A program made the position numbers and the translations under genes. From NCBI GenBank assembly GCA_030042795.1, contig JASHYZ010000100.1, positions 1-5,305 on the forward strand: a stretch of 5,305 nucleotides of DNA. The letters run 5' to 3'. Positions 1-5,305 of this stretch are shown piece after piece (positions within the stretch are counted from its first letter, which is position 1; every line of letters begins with the position of its first letter). The notes below the pieces were generated by a model that saw only the letters and a list, made by a program, of their open reading frames with translations, was not told the DNA's origin and did no database searches. The stretch comes from Terriglobia bacterium (lineage in GTDB: Bacteria > Acidobacteriota > Terriglobia > UBA7540).

Positions 1-364
1 TGATGTGAAGGGCCCACACCCGCTCCGGCTTATCAACGCCGGTTAGATTGGGAGTCCAATACTCGGCCGCGCCCATGCGCTCGAAGACGTGATTCTGATT
101 TCGCCAATCGAGGAAGTTTGCGGGGGATACCGGAGCACTGCCGAAGTGGAGAATCACCACAAGCCGGTCAGCGTCCTGGTAAGGCAACGGCCGCAGCAGC
201 ACCGCGTTGACCACGCTGAAGATGGCCGTGTTCGCGCCGATGCCCAAGGCCAGCGTCAAGACAGCGATAATCGTGAAGCTAGGATTCTTCCACAGCATCC
301 GCAGCCCGTAGCGGGCGTCCTGGGCAAGCGTGTCAAGCCAGGGCAAGCACAAGGTCGAACTCAT
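1..364 (-). CDS. ADOP-family ABC permease, 5' part only (runs off left edge), prefix domain absent
   Basis: Reading the minus strand from an ATG at 364-362 gives 121 open codons to the edge. From residue 7 (LPW) onward it aligns without gaps to residues 80-194 of the plus-strand permease at 426-3101, with about 17 differences in 115 residues by eye. It contains the first transmembrane helix (roughly residues 30-55, with [19 protein letters not shown]) and the start of the extracytoplasmic MacB-like domain ([19 protein letters not shown]). By family knowledge it is an inner-membrane permease with no dedicated ATPase. Oddities: the cytoplasmic prefix domain seen in both neighbours is missing, an in-frame TGA lies immediately before the ATG, and no clear Shine-Dalgarno precedes it. 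It could be a genuine prefix-less ADOP or a 5'-truncated copy; the missing downstream part would decide whether it is intact. Confidence 0.8.
   Translation of the reverse strand, partial: MSSTLCLPWLDTLAQDARYGLRMLWKNPSFTIIAVLTLALGIGANTAIFSVVNAVLLRPLPYQDADRLVVILHFGSAPVSPANFLDWRNQNHVFERMGAAEYWTPNLTGVDKPERVWALHI
2..346 (-). repeat. inverted paralogous repeat, left arm (pairs with 663-1007)
   Basis: The reverse complement of 2-346 aligns with 663-1007 over 115 codons without gaps. The last 120 bases of the match (2-121 against 888-1007) differ at only about 11 positions by eye. The similarity stops abruptly at the LPW codons on the start-codon side and continues off the window on the other side. 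Confidence 0.85.
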
Positions 365-425
365 TCAGTAATCGGACCATCGCGCACCGGGTCATAAAGA
401 AATTCGAAGAACCTGAGGAAATATC
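365..425. promoter_or_regulatory. short divergent intergenic region between two ADOP permeases
   Basis: Only 61 bp separate the minus-strand ATG (364) from the plus-strand ATG (426), so any promoters for both genes must lie here or overlap the coding ends. I see no convincing -35/-10 pair on either strand. On the minus strand, 366-381 reads as two octamers (GATGGTCC, then GATTACTG) resembling the 8-bp repeats found downstream, which suggests a decayed repeat tract. Confidence 0.4.
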
Positions 426-812
426 ATGGCGAGCATACTGAGCATTGCGAAATGGCTAAGAGTCGTCGCTTTTCGGATTCGTGGAGTATTCACGCGCCGG
501 CGTGTCGATGAAGACTTCCAGCAGGAACTCGATTCTCATTTGGAACTGATGACAGAAGAGAACATCCGCCGTGGCATGACGCCCGAGGAAGCCCGCCGCG
601 CGGCACGCGTGTGCCTGGGCGGCGTCACGCAGCTTCGCGAAACCCACCGCGAACTGCACGGTCTGCCCTGGATTGAACCACTCGTCCAAGACGTTCGCTA
701 TGCACTGCGGATGCTAAGAAAGAATCCAGGATTCGCCGCGGTTGCGATTCTGACCCTGGCGCTCGGCATCGGAGCTACCACGGCCATCTTCAGCGTGGTG
801 AATGCGGTCTTG
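409..812 (+). repeat. direct paralogous repeat, copy 1 (leader, prefix domain, TM1)
   Basis: This region aligns with 3776-4178, gap-free from the start codon and with one base of length difference in the leader. About 25 of the first 129 residues differ. Exact shared blocks include 42 bases at 570-611 (against 3936-3977) and 27 bases at 473-499 (against 3839-3865). After TM1 the two genes diverge strongly. Confidence 0.85.
415..419 (+). promoter_or_regulatory. Shine-Dalgarno GAGGA of first plus-strand permease
   Basis: GAGGA lies 6 bases upstream of the ATG at 426 and supports that start. The leader around it (GAACCTGAGGAAATATC) is similar to the leader of the second plus-strand permease (GAACTGAGGGAACATC), so the homology between the two genes begins before the start codon. 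Confidence 0.7.
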
Positions 813-3101
813 CTGCGGCCCCTGCCTTATCAGGACGCGGACCGGCTGGTGGTGATTCTGCATTATGGCAGCGGCCCTGTGTCGCCGGCCAACTTCATCG
901 ATTGGCGAAGCCAGAATCACGTCTTCGAGCGCATGGGCGCGGCCGAATACTGGACGCCCAATCTCACCGGGGTTGATAAGCCGGAGCGGGTTTGGGCCCT
1001 ACACATCACCTCTGACATTCTTCCCCTGTTGGGTATTCAGCCTCTTCTCGGCCGGATGTTTCTTCATGAAGAGGATGTGCGCGGCCGCGAGCACGAGGTG
1101 ATCCTGAGCTTCCACGCCTGGCAACGCCGCTTTGGTGGGGACTCCGGCATCATTGGGAGGTCCATTGCGCTCGATGGCGAGAAGTACACCATCGTCGGGG
1201 TGATGCCGCCTGAGTTCAAGTTCGCTCTGTTCTGGGCGACCAAGGCCGAGCTTTGGGCTCCGCTCTCTTTAACCGGCCGCGAAACGGAACGCGGCGGAAA
1301 CAGCCTGCGTTTGTTCGCGCGGCTCAAGCCTGGCGTCACCCTGGAGCAAGCACGCGCGGAAATGGCCACAATCACAAGCCGGCTTGAACAGGAGTACCCG
1401 GGAACCAATCGCGACTACATAGTGCTGCCACTGAAAGAGAAGGTTGTCGGTGACATCCAGCCGGCGCTCTTAGTGTTGCTGGGAGCGGTGAGCTTCGTTC
1501 TATTCATCGCCTGCGCCAATGTGGCTCACATGCTCTTGGCTCGTTCGGCCGCGCGTCAGAAGGAGGTGGCAGTCCGAAAGGCCCTGGGAGCAGGACGTTC
1601 GCGGATGATCCGCCAATTTCTGACGGAAAGTCTGCTGCTCACGCTTTTGGGCGCTGCCGCTGGACTCCTGCTGGCGTTATGGGGCATACGAGTTCTGGTA
1701 ACCCTCAGTCCTGCCGACATCCCGCGGGTGGATACCGTTACCCTCGACGGCCACGTCCTTCTGTTCGTGCTGGCGGTCTCAGTCCTCACCGGCGTGTGCT
1801 TTGGCATCGCGCCGGCATTACAAGCCTCAACCGTAAACCTCAATGACTCGCTGAAGGAGGGCGGGCGCGGCTCGTCAGAGGGATTCCACCGCAACCGGCT
1901 GCGCAGTCTGTTGGTAGCCTCTGAGTTCGCATTGGCCTTGATCCTGCTTGTGGGCGCCGGGCTGATGATCCGCAGTTTCATCGCGCTCCAGTCCATCGAT
2001 CCCGGATTCAATCCTGACCACGTGTTGTCGATGGTGGTCTCCCTCACCGGTTCGCAGTCGGCCGAGCCTTCGCATCGTGTTGCTTTCGATCGGGCACTGC
2101 TGGAGCAGGTTCGCGCGCTTCCCGGCGTCAAATCGGCGAGCGCCATCAATCACCTGCCACTGGCAGGCGACCTATGGACGCGCAGCTTCATTATTCAAGG
2201 CAGGCCCATACCGCGGCCGGGTGAGGCTCCGGAGGCGGTGTACCGGATGGTGATGCCTGGGTATTTTCACACCATGAATATTCCGATGCTTCGCGGGCGA
2301 GACGTCACCGAGGGCGACGGCTTGAACGCCCCGCCAGTCGTTATCGTCAACGAGGCACTGGCGCGACAGTGTTGGCCGGGTGAAGATCCTATCGGCAAGC
2401 GTTTCGCCCTCGAGGACTCCTTGCCGAACCCCGAATGGATCACCGTTGTCGGCGTGGTGAAGAACGCGAGAGAGAAAGACTGGGCCGCGACGCCCGATAT
2501 GGAGATGTACCTGCCTTTTCTTCAAAGCCGTGAGTACCGCGAAAGCCCGCAATCCCATTTCACATACGTGACTCTGGTGGTTCGTACGAGCGGCGACTCG
2601 GCGTCACTCGCCTCCGCCATTGCAAGCCGCGTCTGGGCATTGGACAGGAACGTTACCGTTTCGCAAGTTCAGTCCATGCAGGAGGTGGTTGCGAACGCTA
2701 CCGCGCAGCCGAGGTTTAACCTGTTGTTGCTCGGTGCCTTTGCGACTGTCGCTTTAATCCTAGCAGGCGTGGGCATTTATGGAGTGATGAGCTATTCCGC
2801 TTCGCGCCGCACCCATGAAATCGGCGTCCGTATGGCACTGGGCGCGAAGCGCGCCGACGTGCTCAAGCTGGTCACGAGGCAGGGCATGATGCTGGCTTTG
2901 GTTGGAGCAGCCACAGGTCTAGAGGGCTCTTTCGGCCTGACACGCATGATGTCGAGCTTGCTATATGGGGTGCACCCGGACGACCCCGTCACAATCATTG
3001 GGGTGTCACTGCTGTTGGGTTTAGTGGCGCTCGTCGCCAGCTACATCCCCGCACGTCGGGCAATGAAGGTCGATCCCATGGTGGCGCTGCGTTACGAATG
3101 A
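426..3101 (+). CDS. ADOP-family (MacB/FtsX-like) ABC transporter permease, complete
   Basis: The 891-residue product has the full ADOP layout. Residues 1-85 are a cytoplasmic permease prefix domain ([13 protein letters not shown], then [17 protein letters not shown]). TM1 is at about 104-128. A MacB-like extracytoplasmic domain follows at about 130-340. The first FtsX block is at 345-468, with the signature [19 protein letters not shown] and helices near 345-363, 400-422 and 442-465. The second half repeats this plan: TM near 494-514, extracytoplasmic domain about 520-755 and FtsX block 762-891 ([20 protein letters not shown]), ending [17 protein letters not shown]. Length is normal for the family. 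MacB relatives couple ATP hydrolysis to efflux or to mechanical work across the envelope, but ADOP genes usually lack an adjacent ATPase and none is seen here, so substrate and partner are unknown. The start is supported by GAGGA at 415-419 and by the matching start of the paralogue at 3792. Oddities are Cys63, where the paralogue has Arg, and Glu833 in a predicted membrane helix. Confidence 0.95.
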   Translation: MASILSIAKWLRVVAFRIRGVFTRRRVDEDFQQELDSHLELMTEENIRRGMTPEEARRAARVCLGGVTQLRETHRELHGLPWIEPLVQDVRYALRMLRKNPGFAAVAILTLALGIGATTAIFSVVNAVLLRPLPYQDADRLVVILHYGSGPVSPANFIDWRSQNHVFERMGAAEYWTPNLTGVDKPERVWALHITSDILPLLGIQPLLGRMFLHEEDVRGREHEVILSFHAWQRRFGGDSGIIGRSIALDGEKYTIVGVMPPEFKFALFWATKAELWAPLSLTGRETERGGNSLRLFARLKPGVTLEQARAEMATITSRLEQEYPGTNRDYIVLPLKEKVVGDIQPALLVLLGAVSFVLFIACANVAHMLLARSAARQKEVAVRKALGAGRSRMIRQFLTESLLLTLLGAAAGLLLALWGIRVLVTLSPADIPRVDTVTLDGHVLLFVLAVSVLTGVCFGIAPALQASTVNLNDSLKEGGRGSSEGFHRNRLRSLLVASEFALALILLVGAGLMIRSFIALQSIDPGFNPDHVLSMVVSLTGSQSAEPSHRVAFDRALLEQVRALPGVKSASAINHLPLAGDLWTRSFIIQGRPIPRPGEAPEAVYRMVMPGYFHTMNIPMLRGRDVTEGDGLNAPPVVIVNEALARQCWPGEDPIGKRFALEDSLPNPEWITVVGVVKNAREKDWAATPDMEMYLPFLQSREYRESPQSHFTYVTLVVRTSGDSASLASAIASRVWALDRNVTVSQVQSMQEVVANATAQPRFNLLLLGAFATVALILAGVGIYGVMSYSASRRTHEIGVRMALGAKRADVLKLVTRQGMMLALVGAATGLEGSFGLTRMMSSLLYGVHPDDPVTIIGVSLLLGLVALVASYIPARRAMKVDPMVALRYE
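663..1007 (+). repeat. inverted paralogous repeat, right arm (pairs with 2-346)
   Basis: This is the matching arm inside the complete permease and covers TM1 and the first part of the extracytoplasmic domain. About 316 bp separate the arms. The true arm is probably longer, since the left copy is cut by the window edge. Confidence 0.85.
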
Positions 3102-3104
3102 AGT

Positions 3105-3160
3105 GATCGGGCCAGCGGGTGATCGAGAGATCGGGCGATTGAGTGATTACGGGATGCAAT
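3105..3160 (+). repeat. 8-bp tandem repeat tract 1 (about GATYGRGY), seven units
   Basis: Seven units in perfect 8-base register start 3 bp after the stop codon of the first plus-strand permease. Examples are GATCGGGC at 3105 and 3129, GATCGAGA at 3121 and GATTGAGT at 3137; units decay toward the right (GATGCAAT at 3153). The tract separates the permease stop from the convergent toxin stop at 3177. No hairpin typical of an intrinsic terminator is evident in it. Function unknown. Confidence 0.8.
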
Positions 3161-3176
3161 GAATTGTAACGGACGG

Positions 3177-3461
3177 TCAACTCCAAGGCGGGTTTTGTGC
3201 TCCATGAAGGACGGCGAGCACGTCAATCTGATCTGGCTTCAAGTGGTAAACGATCCGGTAGTGTCCCTCGATCACTTCACGGATTTGCGGCATTTCAAAC
3301 TCTGCCACCACCCGGCCGGACAGAGGAAAATTGGCAATTTGTTGTGAGCGTCGCGTCAAACGATCAATGATTCTTAGAGCGTAGTCAGGCGACTGTTGCG
3401 CGATGTAAGCGTGGATTGCCTGAAGGTGCCCGAGCGCAGTGTCGGTCCAGTGAACTTTCAC
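3177..3461 (-). CDS. RelE/ParE-superfamily toxin of a type II toxin-antitoxin module
   Basis: The 94-residue product has the compact RelE/ParE fold pattern. An opening strand (KVHWTDTAL) is followed by two amphipathic helices (residues about 8-45, with AIHAYIAQQSPDYA), then NFPLSGRVVAEF, the central REVIEGHYRIVYHL strands and a C-terminal strand ending LAVLHGAQNPPWS. Spacing and length fit the ParE-like branch best. Known members either poison DNA gyrase (ParE) or cleave mRNA at the ribosome (RelE); the sequence alone does not decide. The start codon is GTG at 3461-3459, overlapping the antitoxin stop by 4 bases (GTGA), with no well-spaced Shine-Dalgarno of its own, so translation is probably coupled to the antitoxin. 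It converges on the upstream permease, with 75 bp between the stops. Confidence 0.9.
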   Translation of the reverse strand: MKVHWTDTALGHLQAIHAYIAQQSPDYALRIIDRLTRRSQQIANFPLSGRVVAEFEMPQIREVIEGHYRIVYHLKPDQIDVLAVLHGAQNPPWS

Positions 3462-3646
3462 TGGGATAACTTGAACTCCCTGCGCACTTCTTCAACGCTA
3501 CGCGTTCGGCCGGCCTTGCTGTCCGCCAGACCGGACTCGATGGCTTGACGAACGTAAATCTCATGCATGAGGTCGTCCCAGGTGGAGGTCTCGGGCAGTT
3601 GGTCTACCAAACGTCGCGCTTCTTCCTTAACGGTAGTGGGTTGCAT
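3458..3646 (-). CDS. small antitoxin of the type II toxin-antitoxin module
   Basis: This 62-residue acidic-to-mixed protein contains EEARRLVDQLPE, TWDDLMHEIYVRQAIE, GLADSKAGRTRSVEEVRREF and a short tail. This pattern (a helix with TWDDLM-EIYVR-IE-GL, then GR-S-EEV+R-F) is a recurrent companion of RelE/ParE toxins. I recognise it from that association, not from a characterised member. It comes first in the operon, as is usual for antitoxins, and overlaps the toxin start by 4 bases. The ATG at 3646-3644 has a good Shine-Dalgarno (GAGGAG) 9 bases upstream. By analogy it should bind and neutralise the toxin through its C-terminal half. I see no clear DNA-binding motif in its short N-terminus, so autoregulation is uncertain. 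Confidence 0.85.
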   Translation of the reverse strand: MQPTTVKEEARRLVDQLPETSTWDDLMHEIYVRQAIESGLADSKAGRTRSVEEVRREFKLSQ

Positions 3647-3655
3647 GCGGTGAAA

Positions 3656-3661
3656 CTCCTC
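3656..3661 (-). promoter_or_regulatory. Shine-Dalgarno GAGGAG of the antitoxin
   Basis: The minus strand reads GAGGAG with 9 bases to the ATG at 3646. It is the only strong ribosome binding site of the module, consistent with the antitoxin being made in excess and the toxin by coupling. Confidence 0.7.
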
Positions 3662-3667
3662 GAACCA

Positions 3668-3675
3668 CTATATAC
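3668..3675 (-). promoter_or_regulatory. possible -10 / operator of the toxin-antitoxin operon
   Basis: The minus strand reads GTATATAG, an AT-rich near-palindrome in otherwise GC-rich DNA. It sits about 22 bases upstream of the antitoxin ATG, at a plausible -10 position. No good -35 hexamer lies 16-18 bases further upstream, so this is a weak call. Confidence 0.25.
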
Positions 3676-3704
3676 GAATTTGGGCCGAGTTTCGAGGGCT
3701 GGGC

Positions 3705-3775
3705 GATCAGGGGATCGGGTCATTGGTGATCGGGCGATTGAAGGATTGAGCGATTGTGCGATTGGGTGATTGAAG
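3705..3775 (+). repeat. 8-bp tandem repeat tract 2 (about GATYGRGY), nine units
   Basis: Units in 8-base register include GATCGGGT at 3713, GATCGGGC at 3728, GATTGAGC at 3744, GATTGGGT at 3760 and GATTGAAG at 3736 and 3768. One unit (3721-3727) is short by a base. The same register can be followed, with more decay, through GAACTGAG (3776) and GGAACATC (3784) to the ATG at 3792, so the ribosome binding site itself lies in phase. Orientation and consensus match tract 1. The tract occupies half of the 145-bp divergent region between the antitoxin and the second plus-strand permease. Confidence 0.85.
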
Positions 3776-4178
3776 GAACTGAGGGAACATCATGGCGAGG
3801 AGATTAAGCGTCACAGAATGGCTAAAAGTAGTCGCTTCTCGGATTCGTGGAGTATTCACGCGCCGCCATCTCGATGAAGACTTCCAGCAGGAGCTTGATT
3901 CCCATCTGGCGTTGCTGACGGAGGAGAACATCCGGCGTGGCATGACGCCCGAGGAAGCCCGCCGCGCGGCACGCGTGCGATTGGGCGGCGTCACTCAGCT
4001 TCGCGAGACTCACCGAGAGATGCGCGGTCTGCCCTTCACTGAGACACTCGTTCAGGATCTCCGCTACGCGCTTCGAATGCTGCGCAAGAATCCCGGTTTT
4101 ACAACTGTGGCTGTGCTGACCCTGGCGCTCGGCATCGGAGCCAACACCGCGATTTTCAGTCTCGTTGACGCGGTCATG
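3776..4178 (+). repeat. direct paralogous repeat, copy 2
   Basis: This is the second copy of the leader, prefix domain and TM1 unit described at 409-812. The two copies are about 3.37 kb apart, and everything between them includes the rest of the first permease and the toxin-antitoxin module. Confidence 0.85.
3781..3785 (+). promoter_or_regulatory. Shine-Dalgarno GAGGG of second plus-strand permease
   Basis: GAGGG lies 6 bases before the ATG at 3792, the same spacing as in the paralogue at 426. It supports this start, which also aligns with the paralogue's start. Confidence 0.65.
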
Positions 4179-5305
4179 CTGCAAGACCTTCCAATACGCG
4201 AGCCGGGTGAGTTCATCCTGTTTTCCGATAACCCCGGCGAGGGAATGAGCACCGGCGAGGGCCTGAGCACCGATGGACGTTGGCGGGAGTTTTCGTATCC
4301 ACTTTACCAGGACTTGGCCCGCCAAAACCAATTGCTGCAAGGCATCTGTGCCTTCCAGAGCGGCGAGGATACGCTTACCGTCAGATTTGAAGGCCAGAGG
4401 CAAGGTGCCGCTACGCAGGTGGCCATCGGAAAGCTGGTTTCAGGAAATTACTTTTCCGTGTTGGGCGTAGAGGCGGCGAGTGGACGTGTGTTGGGTCCGG
4501 CTGATGACACGCCCAACGCGCCTCCAGCTACCGTGGTTAGCTTCAATTATTGGAAGAACAAGTTTGGGGGCGACCCGGCCGTCGTGGGCCGCATTCTGGA
4601 TATTGACGGTGTACCGACGACTTTGGTGGGAATCACGCCGCCCGGATTCTTCGGTGAGCGGGTCGAACAGGATTCGGCGGACTTCTGGCTGCCGCTCAAC
4701 CTCCGCCCGAGGTTTTCAGCGACAGTGATGCCGTTGGCGGCCCGGGATCTGGCCGATCCTCACACGGCTTGGCTGGATCTGGCTGGCCGCTTGAAGCCTG
4801 GTGTCAGCATGGCCCAAGCCAACGCCGAAATTGATGGAGAGCTTAAGCAGTACTTGGCAGGGCTTCTCGGACCGAAGATCAGCGAAAGCGAGACGCAGCA
4901 ACTGCGCCATCAGTACGTAATGTTGGCGCCCGGAGGACGGGGACTCTCTCGGCTGCGCCACGAATACTCGAAACCGCTGAACATCCTGCTGGCTATCGTA
5001 GGCTTGGTCTTGCTGATCGCTTGCGCCAACGTCGCCAATCTTCTGCTTTCGCGCGCTACGGCACGACAAAAGGAAATGGCCATGCGGTTGGCGCTCGGCG
5101 CAACGCGAGCGCGCCTGGTACGGCAGATGCTCGTCGAATGCGTGTTGCTCGCAGCCTTGGGTGGCGCGACGGGCGCGCTGCTGGCCAGTTGGGGCGTCCG
5201 CGTGCTCATATCGCTCGTGGCGGCCAGAGTTCCTCTGAACGTCGTGCCGAACCTTGCGGTTCTAGGATTCACGTTGGCTGTCTCGCTGCTCACGGCTTTT
5301 CTTTC
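3792..5305 (+). CDS. ADOP-family (MacB/FtsX-like) ABC transporter permease, 3' end cut by window
   Basis: The frame from ATG 3792 is open for 504 codons to the edge. Residues 1-85 are the prefix domain ([34 protein letters not shown]). TM1 is at about 104-128, a MacB-like extracytoplasmic domain spans about 130-390 ([48 protein letters not shown]), and the first FtsX block starts at 396 ([26 protein letters not shown]). Two further helices lie near 447-470 and 487-504. Complete family members are about 800-900 residues, so the second half must lie beyond the edge. The extracytoplasmic domain differs markedly from that of the first plus-strand permease and is longer, suggesting a different ligand or function. 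It contains a 6-residue tandem duplication at 149-160. No ATPase gene is seen nearby. The toxin-antitoxin operon is divergent from it. Confidence 0.95.
   Translation, partial: MARRLSVTEWLKVVASRIRGVFTRRHLDEDFQQELDSHLALLTEENIRRGMTPEEARRAARVRLGGVTQLRETHREMRGLPFTETLVQDLRYALRMLRKNPGFTTVAVLTLALGIGANTAIFSLVDAVMLQDLPIREPGEFILFSDNPGEGMSTGEGLSTDGRWREFSYPLYQDLARQNQLLQGICAFQSGEDTLTVRFEGQRQGAATQVAIGKLVSGNYFSVLGVEAASGRVLGPADDTPNAPPATVVSFNYWKNKFGGDPAVVGRILDIDGVPTTLVGITPPGFFGERVEQDSADFWLPLNLRPRFSATVMPLAARDLADPHTAWLDLAGRLKPGVSMAQANAEIDGELKQYLAGLLGPKISESETQQLRHQYVMLAPGGRGLSRLRHEYSKPLNILLAIVGLVLLIACANVANLLLSRATARQKEMAMRLALGATRARLVRQMLVECVLLAALGGATGALLASWGVRVLISLVAARVPLNVVPNLAVLGFTLAVSLLTAFL
4236..4271 (+). repeat. 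18-bp in-frame tandem duplication within permease gene
   Basis: Bases 4236-4253 and 4254-4271 are 18-base units differing at two positions. They encode GEGMST and GEGLST (residues 149-160), a flexible-looking loop just after TM1 at the start of the extracytoplasmic domain. Confidence 0.8.

Noticed and set aside
89..397. Plus-strand open frame of 102 codons
   Set aside because: It is antisense to the minus-strand permease fragment, whose protein is clearly homologous to the neighbouring permeases; the translation shows no family features.
1556..2149. Minus-strand open frame of 197 codons inside the complete permease
   Set aside because: It is an antisense shadow in GC-rich coding DNA, with a Ser/Arg/Thr-rich translation and no recognisable domain.
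426..3101. MacB-type exporter with its own ATPase domain
   Set aside because: There is no Walker A, Walker B or ABC signature; the N-terminus is the ADOP prefix domain and the two FtsX halves are duplicated within one chain.
3102..3176. Bidirectional intrinsic terminator between the convergent permease and toxin genes
   Set aside because: No GC-rich inverted repeat followed by a T run is visible on either strand; the segment is mostly octamer tract.
3545..3769. Plus-strand open frame of 74 codons opposite the antitoxin and running into octamer tract 2
   Set aside because: The antitoxin on the minus strand has a good ribosome binding site, operon overlap and a recognisable pattern; this frame's C-terminus only translates the repeats.
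3105..3791. CRISPR-like array
   Set aside because: The units are 8 bp, directly adjacent and without spacers, and the DNA between the two tracts encodes a toxin-antitoxin module.
3177..3791. Insertion sequence carrying the toxin-antitoxin genes
   Set aside because: There is no transposase and no terminal inverted repeats; the flanking similarity consists only of octamers in direct orientation.
3822..4403. Minus-strand open frame of 193 codons over the start of the second permease
   Set aside because: A similar antisense frame appears over the paralogous start at 456-689, as expected from shared codon bias; the sense strand encodes a well-conserved protein.

Overview
The window most likely comes from an Acidobacteriota genome, of the Solibacter/Koribacter kind. 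The main reason is the presence of three paralogous ADOP genes (acidobacterial duplicated orphan permease; MacB/FtsX-fold proteins with two permease halves and no ATPase partner). This family is known for very large paralogous expansions in that phylum. The GC-rich coding sequence fits, but taxonomy is inferred from the family alone.

Layout from left to right: (1) positions 1-364 hold the 5' part of an ADOP permease on the minus strand, running off the left edge; it lacks the usual cytoplasmic prefix domain. (2) A 61-bp divergent spacer follows. (3) Positions 426-3101 hold a complete 891-residue ADOP permease on the plus strand. (4) A tract of 8-bp tandem repeats (consensus about GATYGRGY) begins 3 bp after its stop. 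(5) Positions 3177-3646 hold a two-gene type II toxin-antitoxin module on the minus strand: a small antitoxin followed by a RelE/ParE-superfamily toxin, overlapping by 4 bases. (6) A second 8-bp repeat tract in the same orientation runs up to the ribosome binding site of (7) a second plus-strand ADOP permease, from 3792 and cut by the right edge after 504 codons.

The three permease genes are close relatives arranged as an inverted pair (minus gene against the first plus gene) and a direct pair (the two plus genes). The direct pair is similar from the ribosome binding site through the first transmembrane helix and then diverges in the extracytoplasmic domain. The inverted pair is most similar in that extracytoplasmic domain. 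No ABC ATPase gene is present, as expected for 'orphan' permeases, so the energy source and substrate cannot be told. The toxin-antitoxin module sits inside the direct repeat and is flanked by the two octamer tracts. This is the most unusual architecture in the window: the module looks inserted into, or bounded by, a once-continuous octamer tract, and it would be lost if the two permease genes recombined.

No rRNA, tRNA, CRISPR array, transposase or convincing intrinsic terminator was seen.
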